Made by a program: the position numbers and the translations under genes
Assembly: GCF_021545335.1 (NCBI RefSeq)
Contig: NZ_CP089312.1
Location: 7,006,001-7,070,000 of the forward strand
Direction of reading: 5' to 3'
DNA length: 64,000 nucleotides
DNA from: Streptomyces sp. GQFP
Lineage (GTDB): Bacteria > Actinomycetota > Actinomycetes > Streptomycetales > Streptomycetaceae
Notes under the pieces: generated by a model
What the model was told of the DNA's origin: nothing
Database searches by the model: none
Seen by the model: only the letters and a program-made list of their open reading frames with translations
Shown here: piece by piece, positions 8,663-17,686 of the stretch
Position numbering within the stretch: the stretch's first letter is position 1
How the letters are laid out: each line of letters begins with the position of its first letter

Positions 8663-9676
8663 ATGCCCGTCGTCTCCACATCCCTCGGCCACGCGTCCGT
8701 CCATCTCGTCCGCGCCGCCGTCACCGCGCCCTCGCTGTACAACACCCAACCGTGGACCTTCGTCGCCGAGGCCGGGGACAGAGGCCTGGAACTGCACGCG
8801 GACGTCACCCGCCGACTACGGCGCATGGACCCCGACGGCCGGGAAATGGTCGTCAGTTGCGGCGCCGCCCTGTTCAACGTCCGCCTCGCGATGCGGCATC
8901 TGGGCTTCAGCCCGGTTGTCGACACCTTCCCCAGCCCGGCGGATCCGGCGTTCCTCGCCCGGGTGACATGGGGCGCGTACCACCGGCCCACCCACGCCGA
9001 ACAGCGCATGTACGCCGCTCTGCCCACGCGGCACACCGCGCACGGGCCGTTCCTGCCGACTCCGTTGCCCTCCTCGCTGATCGACACACTGCGCGAACAC
9101 GCCGCCGGTGAGGGTGCCGCCCTGCACTGCGTCGACGACCGCGCGGGCCGGCGTCACCTCGCCGAACTGATCAGAGTCGGCGAGGACGCGCAGCGGTCCG
9201 ATCCGGGGTGCGCCGCCGAGCGGGCCCGCTGGACCTGGCGGCTCGTGCAGCAGCGGGCCGACGGGGTGCCCGTCGACGCCGACGTCACGCATCCGGACAG
9301 CACACCGTTTGCCGCACGGGACTACGCCGGCCTCGCCCGGATGTTCCCCGCGCCGCCTCGGCGCTGGCCGACGCGGACGGGCCTGGCCGTCGTGCTGAGC
9401 ACGGAGCGCGAGGGCCCGTCGGACTGGCTGCGGGCCGGTCAGGCCCTGGAGCGGATCCTGCTGTACGCGGCCTCCCACGGGGTGATGGCAGCGTTCCACA
9501 CCCAGCCCCTCGAACTCCCGCAACTGCGGGCGCACCTGCGCCGGACACTGAGCGCGGGAGAGTTCCCGCAGATGATCCTCCGCCTCGGATACGCGCCGTA
9601 CGTCCACGCCCTGCCCCGACGCCCGGCGACGGAAGTGCTCAAGTCGAGTGGCTCGCAGGGCCGTTCGGCGAGATGA
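8663..9676 (+). CDS. Acg-family nitroreductase-like protein (337 aa)
   Basis: The protein has the two-halved nitroreductase layout of M. tuberculosis Acg (Rv2032): an N-terminal half beginning HLVRAAVTAPSLYNTQPWTF, with the FMN-site-like SxxNxQPW, and a C-terminal half with LERILLYAASHGVMAAFHTQPLE followed by PQMILRLGYA. In Acg the dimer is thought to bind and sequester FMN rather than reduce nitro compounds; whether this one is enzymatic is unknown. acg is a classic DosR-regulated gene, matching the box pair upstream. ATG 8663 follows AGAAAGGGCGG; an upstream TTG near 8627 is possible. Two more box-like sites straddle the stop codon (9658-9693). Confidence 0.85.
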   Translation: MPVVSTSLGHASVHLVRAAVTAPSLYNTQPWTFVAEAGDRGLELHADVTRRLRRMDPDGREMVVSCGAALFNVRLAMRHLGFSPVVDTFPSPADPAFLARVTWGAYHRPTHAEQRMYAALPTRHTAHGPFLPTPLPSSLIDTLREHAAGEGAALHCVDDRAGRRHLAELIRVGEDAQRSDPGCAAERARWTWRLVQQRADGVPVDADVTHPDSTPFAARDYAGLARMFPAPPRRWPTRTGLAVVLSTEREGPSDWLRAGQALERILLYAASHGVMAAFHTQPLELPQLRAHLRRTLSAGEFPQMILRLGYAPYVHALPRRPATEVLKSSGSQGRSAR

Positions 9677-9693
9677 ACGGGGCCGTTCGTCCT
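9658..9693. promoter_or_regulatory. Orphan DosR/OsdR-like box pair over the nitroreductase stop codon
   Basis: GGGCCGTTCGGCGA (9658-9671) and GGGCCGTTCGTCCT (9680-9693) start 22 bp apart. They lie at the 3' end of a plus-strand gene and face the 3' end of a minus-strand gene, so no known start codon is near. Confidence 0.5.
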
Positions 9694-9904
9694 CTGGGCG
9701 CGGGCGGCCGGTGCGGGGACTGTGGAGCCCGGCCTGCGCGGTTCGGGCAGACGGCGGCTGGTGCCGCGCAGGCTCGCCCCGCTGGGACGGTGAGATCGCG
9801 CAGGACGGCGGTCAGGTCGTCGTCCCGCGGAACGTCGACGGGTGCGGAACCCGGGAACCCGACGGGAGTTGCGGAACCGCGGGGACCGACCGGCCCCGTG
9901 CGGT
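9677..9904. other. Convergent intergenic region with three box-like sites
   Basis: This 228-bp space lies between two convergent genes, yet contains the second half of the 9658-9693 pair and a further 15-bp palindrome, GGGACCGACCGGCCC (9882-9896). Weak minus-strand coding character (PRDDDLTAVLRDLTV near 9780-9830) hints at a lost gene, but no product is recognised. Confidence 0.4.
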
Positions 9905-12235
9905 TCACGGCGCGAGGGAGAAGTAGTTCTCCTCCTCCTGCGTGAAGTGCAGACACAGCACGGTGTGCAGTCCGTAGAGACAGGCACGCAGGTCGTCGAG
10001 CTGATCCGGTGCCGGGCCGCCGTCGGTGCCGGCGAGCGTGAGGTGGGTGGCGATGCGCCGGGCCAGCCGTTCGATCTCGGCGTGGGCGCGGCTCATGGAC
10101 GCGGTCGCCTCGGGGCCGCCGAGGACGGGGGCGAGCGCCGGGTAGAGCTGGTGCTCCTCGGCGTACTCGTGCGGCAACAGCCGTTCGGTGAGCAGCCGGT
10201 GCACCTCACCGACCGCGGCCAGGGCCTGCGGACCGCCACCGTCCGAGAGCCGGTCGGCGGCGGAGCGTACGGCTTCGAGGACGTCCTGGAGGTCGTTGTG
10301 CTCGGCGGCGAAGCGGTGGATGAGCGCCTCCGTGGCGGGGTGGAGCGGCGGCGTCGCTGCCGGGCCGACGCGCAGGGCGCGCAGCGCGTTGAGGATGACC
10401 GCGACATCGATGCCCTCCTGGAGCAGGGCACCCGCGGCGGGCGGCAGCAGACCGAAGGCGGCGGCGACCATGGCCGCCAGCGACATCAGCATGCCGCCGA
10501 GCGCGCTCTGCACGGCGATGCGCCGGGCACGTACGGCGATGGCGACGGCGTCGGCAAGGCGGTCCACCCGGTCGGTGGTCAGGACGATGTCGGCGGCCTC
10601 GGAGGAGGCGGTGGACCCGTGTGCGCCCATGGCCACGCCGACGTCGGCCGCGGCGAGCGCCGGGGCGTCGTTCACCCCGTCGCCCACCATCACCGTGACC
10701 GCGAGAGCACGCTCGGCACGCACCGCGGCGACCTTGTCCGCCGGAGTGAGCTCGGCGCGTACCTCGTCGAGACCGAGGACGGCCGCGACCTCGCGGGCCG
10801 GTTCGGGCCGGTCGCCGGTCAGCATCACGAGCCGTTGGACACCCGCCGCGCGCAGCCGGCGCAGGGTGCGCGGCCCGTCGCGCCGCAGCGGATCGCGCAG
10901 GAGTACGGCACCGGCGAGTTCGCCGTCGACCGTGAGCCAGGCGACGGCCGCACCGTCCAGCAGCGCCCGGTTGTCGGCCGCACGAGCCCACGCGGGCCGC
11001 TCGGTACCGGTGTCGGCCCGGCCGACGGACATCCGGTGTCCCGCGACCGTTCCGGTGGCGCCCCGGCCGGGTTCCTCCGACACATCGGCGGGCGCCGTCA
11101 GTTCGAGCCCGCGCTCGCGGGCCGCGTCGACGACGGCCCGGGCCAGGACGTGCGGGGAGTACTGGTCGAGCGAGGCCGCCAGACGCAGCACCTCGGCCGG
11201 TCGCCGGCCCGGCGCCGCGGCCACGTCGAGCACCCGTGGTCGCCCGCCGGTGAGGGTGCCCGTCTTGTCGAGAAGGAGGGTCCGGGCCCGGCCGAGACTC
11301 TCCAGAGCACTCCCGTCCCGGATCACCACACCGATACGGGACGCCCGTGACAGACCGGAGACGATGGCCACCGGTGCCGCGAGCAGCAGCGGGCACGGAG
11401 TGGCGACCACCAGAACCGCCACCGCCCGCACGGCGTCACCGCTGACCAGCCAGGCCAGCCCCGCGACCGCCACGGACAGCGGCAGGAACCAGGCCGCGTA
11501 GCGGTCGGCCAGCCGGACGACCGGAGCGGACTCCGCCCCTGCCTGCCGGGCCAGCCGAACGATCTCGGCGTACGCGCTGTCCTGCTCGGTCGCCGAGGCG
11601 CGCAGCTCGAAGGCACCGCCCGCGTTGACCGCGCCACTGCGCACCGGCCGGCCCGCCGCGCGCTCCACGGTCCGTGACTCTCCGGTCAGCACGGATTCGT
11701 CCAGTACGGCCACGGCGGCGACCACGCGTCCGTCGACGGGGACGACCTCGCCCGGACCGACGACGAGCAGGTCACCCACGGCGACCTCGGCGAGCGGCAC
11801 CACCCGCACGCCGGTGCCGGTACGGCGGCGGGCGGTGCGCGGCGCGTGCTCCAGGAGCGCGCGCAGGTCGTGCGAGGCGCGCTTCTGGGCGGCGGCCTCA
11901 AGGGTGCGGCCGGTGGCCAGCATCAGCGCGATGAGGCTTCCGGCCAGGTACTCGCCCACCGCCAGGGTGCCGCCGAGCGCGAGGACCGCGATCAGGTCGA
12001 CGCCCGCGTGACCGCGCCGCAACGCGGCCAGCACCCACCCCACCGCGGGCGCGACGGCCACGACGGTGCCAAGACCCCAGCACAGGTCGGCGAGTTCGGG
12101 GGCACCGGAGAGGCGGAAGACGACCCCGGCCGTCAGAGCAGCGGCCGTGACGGCCAGGAGCAGCGGTTCGAGGCGCGACGGCCGGGGCAGTCCCACCGGC
12201 TCGCCTGTGCTGGAGCGGTTCATGTCGATCCTCAT
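9905..12235 (-). CDS. P1B-type metal ATPase with C-terminal hemerythrin domain (776 aa)
   Basis: A heavy-metal transporting ATPase: TGES actuator motif at 184-187, membrane metal site TPCP at 279-282, phosphorylation site DKTGT at 323-327, and the hinge GDGVNDAPAL. There is no N-terminal metal-binding domain. From about residue 600 the chain continues as a hemerythrin/HHE domain with the pattern H..HE, H, H and a final LHFTQEEENYF, a di-iron oxygen-binding fold. TPCP together with a C-terminal hemerythrin domain defines the P1B-5 group, whose studied members export Ni or Fe. The fusion suggests that oxygen or redox state at the di-iron site tunes metal export. It follows the USP at 12254 by 18 bp and should be its operon partner. 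The start ATG at 12235 could instead be the ATG at 12223. Confidence 0.9.
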   Translation of the reverse strand: MRIDMNRSSTGEPVGLPRPSRLEPLLLAVTAAALTAGVVFRLSGAPELADLCWGLGTVVAVAPAVGWVLAALRRGHAGVDLIAVLALGGTLAVGEYLAGSLIALMLATGRTLEAAAQKRASHDLRALLEHAPRTARRRTGTGVRVVPLAEVAVGDLLVVGPGEVVPVDGRVVAAVAVLDESVLTGESRTVERAAGRPVRSGAVNAGGAFELRASATEQDSAYAEIVRLARQAGAESAPVVRLADRYAAWFLPLSVAVAGLAWLVSGDAVRAVAVLVVATPCPLLLAAPVAIVSGLSRASRIGVVIRDGSALESLGRARTLLLDKTGTLTGGRPRVLDVAAAPGRRPAEVLRLAASLDQYSPHVLARAVVDAARERGLELTAPADVSEEPGRGATGTVAGHRMSVGRADTGTERPAWARAADNRALLDGAAVAWLTVDGELAGAVLLRDPLRRDGPRTLRRLRAAGVQRLVMLTGDRPEPAREVAAVLGLDEVRAELTPADKVAAVRAERALAVTVMVGDGVNDAPALAAADVGVAMGAHGSTASSEAADIVLTTDRVDRLADAVAIAVRARRIAVQSALGGMLMSLAAMVAAAFGLLPPAAGALLQEGIDVAVILNALRALRVGPAATPPLHPATEALIHRFAAEHNDLQDVLEAVRSAADRLSDGGGPQALAAVGEVHRLLTERLLPHEYAEEHQLYPALAPVLGGPEATASMSRAHAEIERLARRIATHLTLAGTDGGPAPDQLDDLRACLYGLHTVLCLHFTQEEENYFSLAP

Positions 12236-12253
12236 CGGAGCACTGTCGGCACC

Positions 12254-13120
12254 TCAGCCGTGCGGCACCACGGCGACGGGGCACGGAAGGTGGTGCAGCG
12301 CCGCGTGTGCGACGGGCCCGAGTTTCCAGGTCAGATGCGATGGATGGCGCCGACGACCCACAACGGTGAGCCGGCTGTGCGCGGAAGCGGCCAGCAGCAC
12401 GTGTGCGGCCGGTCCGGTTTCGACGTGTGCAGTGACGGGGACGTCGGGGAACTTCTCGCGCCACGGCGCCAGTTCGTCGGCGAGCCGTTCCTCCGCCGTG
12501 GACCGGCTGTCGTCGTGCCGGTGCGGCGGCAGCACGGCAGGCGGCAGCGCGCGTACCGCGCGTACGGCGGTTCCGTGTGCGTCCGCACTGGCGAAGGCGA
12601 ATTCGAGCAGGAGGCCGACGGCCGGTCCGGGCTCGGACACGCCGACCACGATCTCGTTCCGGTCCTGTGTCGCAGGGTGCCCCCATCCGTTCGCGACGGC
12701 CGGGTCGGCGGCCCGGACGGTGACGGTTGGGCACTGGGCGAGGCCGAGCACATGCAGGCTGATCGAGCCGAGCAGGAAGTTCGCCAGGGAGCCGTGCCCA
12801 CGGGAGCCGAGAACCAGCATGGACGCACGCTCGCCGCGTTCGAGGAGAAGCTGGGAAGCGGGGTCCGACACGAGTTCCGTGGTCAGGTCCAGATCGCCGT
12901 AGCGGTGCAGCAGCTCCGCCTCGGTCCGCAGCAGTACGTCCCGTCCGTACTGCTGCTTGCTGGCGGCGGCCTGGGCTATGGGCACGTTCAGCGGCTGGGT
13001 GGTCCAGGAATGGAGCAGGAGAACGGGAAGGTTCCTCCGTACGGCTTCATCGGCGGCCCACCACGCGGCAGCCACGCTCGCGGGAGAGCCGTCGAGTCCG
13101 ACGACGACGGGTCCGGTCAT
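12254..13120 (-). CDS. Tandem-domain universal stress protein (288 aa)
   Basis: The ATG at 13118-13120 is chosen because a perfect AGGAGGT lies 6 nt upstream; an earlier in-frame start would bury this ribosome site. Begins TGPVVVGLDGSPASVAAAW. First domain GSRGHGSLANFLLGS (intact motif), second GRRRHPSHLTWKLG (altered). It is first gene of a two-gene unit with the P1B/hemerythrin ATPase and is divergent from the P2A ATPase at 13491, with several box-like palindromes between. Confidence 0.92.
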   Translation of the reverse strand: MTGPVVVGLDGSPASVAAAWWAADEAVRRNLPVLLLHSWTTQPLNVPIAQAAASKQQYGRDVLLRTEAELLHRYGDLDLTTELVSDPASQLLLERGERASMLVLGSRGHGSLANFLLGSISLHVLGLAQCPTVTVRAADPAVANGWGHPATQDRNEIVVGVSEPGPAVGLLLEFAFASADAHGTAVRAVRALPPAVLPPHRHDDSRSTAEERLADELAPWREKFPDVPVTAHVETGPAAHVLLAASAHSRLTVVGRRRHPSHLTWKLGPVAHAALHHLPCPVAVVPHG

Positions 13121-13227
13121 GGCGCACCTCCTGTGCATGCACGGCAGGTGAGGTCAGGGGCCGGCTGCCGTGCGCGTACTCCCGTCCCCTTGCTTCCAGG
13201 GTGATCGCCGTACGACCTCCAGCGGGA

Positions 13228-13324
13228 GGGCCGGACGGCCCTCCCACCGGGCCCGGCAGGCCCCTGTGCGGGTGCGGAGCGCCGGGAGAGCCTGGGCCCA
13301 GGAAGGGGCAGGGCGTCCGGGCCC
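13228..13324. promoter_or_regulatory. Cluster of DosR/OsdR-like boxes between USP-ATPase operon and P2A ATPase
   Basis: GGGCCGGACGGCCC (13228-13241), a perfect palindrome extended to GGAG..CTCC, is followed by GGGCCCGGCAGGCCC (13249-13263), starting 21 bp later. A third site, GGGCGTCCGGGCCC (13311-13324), lies nearer the plus-strand gene. The first pair sits about 110-145 bp before the USP start; the third is 167 bp before the P2A start. Confidence 0.6.
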
Positions 13325-13490
13325 CGGGCCCGAGCGCCTGGCTTCGCGACGCGGTATGGGGCCTTGCCGGTCCCTTCTTGCCGGCCGGTGACGCACTCGT
13401 CGAGGCGAGCGCCGACGCCCGATCGGCCGTGGTGGGGGCAGACGGCGCCCACCGCCCCGTCGCCGTGGTCCACGGCGGAGAGGAGCGACC

Positions 13491-16253
13491 GTGAGCAGGC
13501 GGACGACGACCGGAGAGGTGACGAGCGGAGAGGTACGGCCGGTTCCCGGGACAGCGCATCCCCCCGGAGAGCCGGACGCCTACCGACTGACATCCGAACA
13601 GGTCACCGAGCGGCTGGGGGTCGACCCGGGCCGGGGACTGGACACGGGGGAGATCCAGGAACGGACCGTCGTCCACGGGCCGAACCGACTGGCCGATCCG
13701 GCCCGGCGGCCCGAGTGGCTGAAGTTCCTGGACCAGTTCCGCAACTGGCTCATCGGCATCCTGCTCCTGGCCGCCGTGGTGGCGGGAGCCATCGGTGACA
13801 TCAAGGACGCCGTGGTGATCACCGTCGTCCTGCAGATCAACGCCGTCCTCGGCTACCTGCAGGAACGGCGCGCGGAACGCAGTCTGGAGGCGCTGCGCCG
13901 CATGCTCGTACCCACCGCCAGGGTCCGCCGCGACGGCAAGGAACAGGTGGTGGAAGCACACACCCTGGTACCCGGGGACATGGTCCTGCTGGAGGCCGGC
14001 GACCGGGTACCGGCCGACGGCCGCCTGACCGTCGCGGAGTCGGTCGAGGTGGCGGAAGCGGCCCTCACAGGGGAGTCCCAGCCGGTCGCCAAGAGCGTGA
14101 CGGCGGTCGACGCGGGCGGGGACGCCGCGGTACCGCTCGCCGAGCGCACCAGCATGCTGTTCATGAACACCGCCCTGACCCGGGGGCGTGCCGAGATGAT
14201 CGTCACGGCCACCGGCATGCGCACCCAACTCGGCACGATCGCCGAGGCGTTGCGCACCGAGGCGGAACCGGCCAGCCCGCTCCAGGTCCAACTGGACAGC
14301 CTCGGTCGGCGACTCGCCCTGCTGAGCGGCATCGCGGTCGTCGCCTACGCCCTCACCGCACTGATCGGCGGGGAGAGCCTGCCCGACATCGCGCTGCGGG
14401 CCGTGGCCCTGGCCGTCGCCGCGATCCCCGAGGGACTGCCCGCCGTACTCGCCCTGACACTGGCACTCGGTGTGTACCGCATGGCACGTCGTGGTGCCAT
14501 CGTCAAACGGCTGGCCTCGGTGGAGTCACTGGGCTCGGCGACCGTGGTGTGCAGCGACAAGACCGGCACGCTGACCCTCAACGAGATGACCGCGCGGGCC
14601 CTGTGGACCGCAGGGAGGCTCTACGACGTCACGGGCGACGGATACCGGACAGCGGGCACCATCAACGCGGTCGGCACTGGACACCCGGCAGGCCCCGATG
14701 AGCTGCGCGAGGCGGTGCTGCCCTTCGCCGTGTGCAATGACGCGCGCCTGACCGACGAGGACTTCATCGGCGATCCGACGGAGGCGGCCCTGGTGGCGCT
14801 GGCGGCGAAGGCCGGTGTGGACGCCGACAGCCTGCGGGCGGGGCAACCCCGCGTCGGGGAACTGCCTTTCGACGCTGCCACGAAGTACATGGCGACCTTC
14901 CACACCGAGCCCGACGGCCGTACTCGCGTCCACGTCAAGGGAGCCGTGGACGTGCTGCTGACCCTGTGCACCCACGTCCGCACCGAACACGGCGTCCGCA
15001 CCCTAGACGACGAGCACAGGAGCGAACTGCTCGCCGTGACCGCCCGACTGGGTGGTGCGGGACTGAGGGTCCTCGGCGCGGCCACGGCCTTGATGGACAG
15101 CCGGCCGACCACGTTCACCGCCGCCACCCTGCCCGGCCTGACCCTCGTGTCGATCGCGGGGATCGCCGATCCGCCCCGCCCACAGGTACGGGACGCGATG
15201 GCTCTGTGCGGCACGGCGGGAGTGGCCGTGAAGATGATCACCGGTGACCACGCGGACACCGCGGCGGCCATCGCCCGCGAGGTGGGCATCAGCGGCGATG
15301 TCGTGACCGGCGCCGAACTGGACCGGATGACGGAGGACCAACTCGCCGCGCGCATCGACGACATCGGCGTGTTCGCCCGGGTCGCCCCGGAGCACAAGGT
15401 CATGATCGTACGGGCGCTGTCGAGCCGCGGCCACATCGTCGCCATGACGGGCGACGGCGTCAACGACGCCGCCGCGCTGCGGGCCGCACACATCGGCGTG
15501 GCCATGGGAGTCACCGGTACGGATGTCGCCAAGGAAGCCGCCGACATGGTCCTCACCGACGACGACTTCTCCACGATCGTGCGGGCCGTCCGCGAGGGAC
15601 GCGCCATCTACGACAACATCGTCAAGTTCGTCCGCTTCCAGCTGGCCACCAACGTCGGCGCGATCCTGACGCTGCTCGGTGCCTCCCTGGCCGGACTGCC
15701 CGCCCCGCTCACGGCGGCCCAACTGCTGTGGATCAACATCATCATGGACGGTCCGCCCGCGATGGCGCTGGCCGTCGACCCGGCCCGCGACGACGCGATG
15801 AGCCATCCGCCGCGCGATCCGCAGGAACGCATCCTGGACGCCCGCAGGCTCTGGGCCATCGGGCGGGCGGGCGCGGTCATGGCACTGGGCACCGTGGGCC
15901 TGCTGGCCCTCACCCGCTCGTCGGCGGCGGGTGAGGACGTGGCCCTGACGATGGCGTTCACGACCTTCGTCCTGTACCAGCTGTTCAACGCGCTCAACGC
16001 CCGCGCGGACGACGGACCCCTGCTGGGCCGCCACCAGTTCCGCAACCGCACCCTGTGGCTGTGCCTGGCCGGCGTGCTGTGCGTACAGATCGCCGCCGTC
16101 CACCTGCCCTGGGCGCGCACCGTCTTCGGCACGGTCCCGCTGACCGCGGCCCAGTGGGCCCTGTGCCTGGGGACGGCGTCCACGGTCCTTCTTGCGGAAG
16201 CGGCGGTGCGCGCCGTGCTGCCGAGGTCGGCCAAGGGGCGGGTGGGTCCGTGA
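13491..16253 (+). CDS. P2A-type cation-transporting ATPase, CtpF-like (920 aa)
   Basis: A complete P-type ATPase of the SERCA/PMR1 kind: N-terminal cation-ATPase domain, TGES loop (AALTGESQPV), M4 ion site IPEGLPAVLAL (about 310), DKTGTLTLNEM with Asp about 356, and GDGVNDAAAL, followed by a conserved M6 segment LLWINIIMDGPPAMAL that carries the N..D ligands of Ca2+ pumps. About ten membrane helices are expected. M. tuberculosis CtpF (Rv1997), a DosR-regulated Ca2+ exporter, is the closest known functional parallel; ion choice here is inferred. GTG at 13491 follows GGAGAGGAG. It is divergent from the USP/P1B operon with boxes between. The tail at 16254-16500 is non-coding. Confidence 0.9.
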   Translation: MSRRTTTGEVTSGEVRPVPGTAHPPGEPDAYRLTSEQVTERLGVDPGRGLDTGEIQERTVVHGPNRLADPARRPEWLKFLDQFRNWLIGILLLAAVVAGAIGDIKDAVVITVVLQINAVLGYLQERRAERSLEALRRMLVPTARVRRDGKEQVVEAHTLVPGDMVLLEAGDRVPADGRLTVAESVEVAEAALTGESQPVAKSVTAVDAGGDAAVPLAERTSMLFMNTALTRGRAEMIVTATGMRTQLGTIAEALRTEAEPASPLQVQLDSLGRRLALLSGIAVVAYALTALIGGESLPDIALRAVALAVAAIPEGLPAVLALTLALGVYRMARRGAIVKRLASVESLGSATVVCSDKTGTLTLNEMTARALWTAGRLYDVTGDGYRTAGTINAVGTGHPAGPDELREAVLPFAVCNDARLTDEDFIGDPTEAALVALAAKAGVDADSLRAGQPRVGELPFDAATKYMATFHTEPDGRTRVHVKGAVDVLLTLCTHVRTEHGVRTLDDEHRSELLAVTARLGGAGLRVLGAATALMDSRPTTFTAATLPGLTLVSIAGIADPPRPQVRDAMALCGTAGVAVKMITGDHADTAAAIAREVGISGDVVTGAELDRMTEDQLAARIDDIGVFARVAPEHKVMIVRALSSRGHIVAMTGDGVNDAAALRAAHIGVAMGVTGTDVAKEAADMVLTDDDFSTIVRAVREGRAIYDNIVKFVRFQLATNVGAILTLLGASLAGLPAPLTAAQLLWINIIMDGPPAMALAVDPARDDAMSHPPRDPQERILDARRLWAIGRAGAVMALGTVGLLALTRSSAAGEDVALTMAFTTFVLYQLFNALNARADDGPLLGRHQFRNRTLWLCLAGVLCVQIAAVHLPWARTVFGTVPLTAAQWALCLGTASTVLLAEAAVRAVLPRSAKGRVGP

Positions 16254-16499
16254 CCGCCCCTCGGTGTCCATCGGATGGCCTCGGACTACTTCGTGGTGCG
16301 CTACCGCCGGTTCGACCGGCCAGTCCGATGCCGCGGGTCTGTCGTGGCGCCCCATTCGCGGAGCGCGGGGTCCAGGAGGAGAACGGTGCGGCGGTCGCGG
16401 TGTCCGCCGGCTTCTGCTCGTCCTCCCGGGTTGAGGTGGAGGTGAGGGCGGAGGCCAGTCGCACAGCCCTCGGCTCGGAGGAGGCGTCCGACGAGGCCC

Positions 16500-16665
16500 G
16501 ACCGGCGGCGGGCGTGGGTGGTGGACCTGTAGTGGCGCACGCGCGCGTCGGTGAAGTGCACGAACGCCTCTGCCGCCGTTGTTGCCGGCGTCTCGGACGG
16601 GACATCCGGGAATCGGCGCTCGAGCCGCGTCCGGACGTCCTGGCGGGCGCTTTGCTCTGCCGCTG
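16500..16665 (-). pseudogene. Remnant of small three-helix-bundle dimerization-domain protein
   Basis: On the minus strand a frame reads ARQDVRTRLERRFPDVPSET and then FVHFTDARVRHYR, the pattern of the short actinobacterial three-helix-bundle (DUF3562-like) proteins. No start codon, ribosome site or proper end fits, and the flanking codons are not convincing, so I treat it as a decayed fragment. From 16254 to 16500 I see nothing else coding. Confidence 0.4.
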
Positions 16666-16751
16666 GTGTCGGTGGGCCGGCCGGGTGTCGGGGCAGTGAC
16701 TGCCCGGCGGGACGGCCCTGGAGGCGAGGACGGGGAGGAAGATCACCTTCA

Positions 16752-17634
16752 TACCCCTGGGGGCTTGCCGGGTCGGCGAGCGGTCCTGTCTTGATCCAGT
16801 CGGGGGCGCTCTGCGGCGGTACGGCGTGCAGGAGGTCGTAGCCGAGGGTCTCCTTCGTGCCGTTCGCATGGTCGGTGACCGTGAGTTCGCGGGCGTCGCC
16901 GTCGACGGCGGTCATCTCGGAGCGCAGCCGCACCTCGATCCCGTAGCGGGTGGCCACCTTCTCCAGGACCTGTGACCAGGCGGGCACCTTGAACAGCGCC
17001 GCGTCCGGGATGACGAGGATGATCCGGATGTCGTCCAGGACCTTCTGCTTGCGCCAGTGGTCGGCGGCGAGGTAGGCGATCTTCTGCGGGGCGCCGCCGG
17101 GTGGGTGAAGACGGCGGTGCCCGAGCGCATGTTCTTGATCAGGTCCCAGGTGCGGGGGGCGTACTCGGGCGCGTAGTTGCTGCTCACCCGGTCGTGGCCG
17201 ACCGCCTCGGCCAGGCCCGGCACGCCGCCCCAGTCGAGCTGCAGGCCGGGTGCCATGACCAGGTGTTCGTAGGTGAGTTGGCCGTCGCCGGAGAGGGTCA
17301 CCGTGCGGGTGTCGGGGTCGACGGCCAGGGCGTGCCGACGGATCCAGCGAATCTCGTCGGGTATCACGGACGCTTCGGGGCGGCGGGTGGCGTGCAACGG
17401 GGCCTGGCCGCCGCCGACCAGGGTCCACAGCGGTTGGTACCAGTGGGTGTCGGACGGTTCGATCAGGGTGATGTCGCTGACGCCGGCGCGACGCAGGCGG
17501 GCGGCGACGCTGATGCCCGCGCTGCCGCCGCCGATGACGGCGACGCGATGGCGACCGGAGATCGGGGCGATGGGGGTCCCCCCGGGCGCGAGCGAAGCCG
17601 AGCGTTTGGGGGAGGGGGAGGGTGTGGCGGCCAA
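16752..17634 (-). pseudogene. Sulfide:quinone reductase-like flavoprotein, frameshifted and truncated
   Basis: A TTG at 17634 behind AGAAGGAG starts a chain with the FAD motif HRVAVIGGGSAGISVAARL, then THWYQPLWTLVGGGQ and YEHLVMAPGLQLDW, typical of SQR/NDH-2-like enzymes. Near 17098 the frame changes: FTHPA is followed in another frame by GAPQKIAYLAADHW and FKVPAWSQVLEKVA. One missing base explains it. The chain then stops resembling SQR right after DPASPQGY (about 16755), losing the C-terminal quinone-binding third. The break coincides with CCCCCAGGGGTAT, which is also the sequence of the CstR-type operator upstream. It follows the rhodanese gene by 52 bp. The intact SQR at 29561 may have replaced its function. 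Confidence 0.7.
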
Positions 17635-17686
17635 GGCGGAACTCCTTCTCTTCTGGCCCGTGTGCGGGTGGGGGTGTCGGCCGGGG

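Noticed and set aside
9639..9956. A 105-codon minus-strand frame in the convergent gap
   Set aside because: It overlaps both neighbouring genes, has no ribosome site, and only about 15 residues look coding; kept only as a hint of a lost gene.
13311..13336. The long G/C palindromic run near 13311-13336 considered as a terminator
   Set aside because: It lies in a divergent promoter region, where a terminator is not expected; read as part of a box cluster with low certainty.
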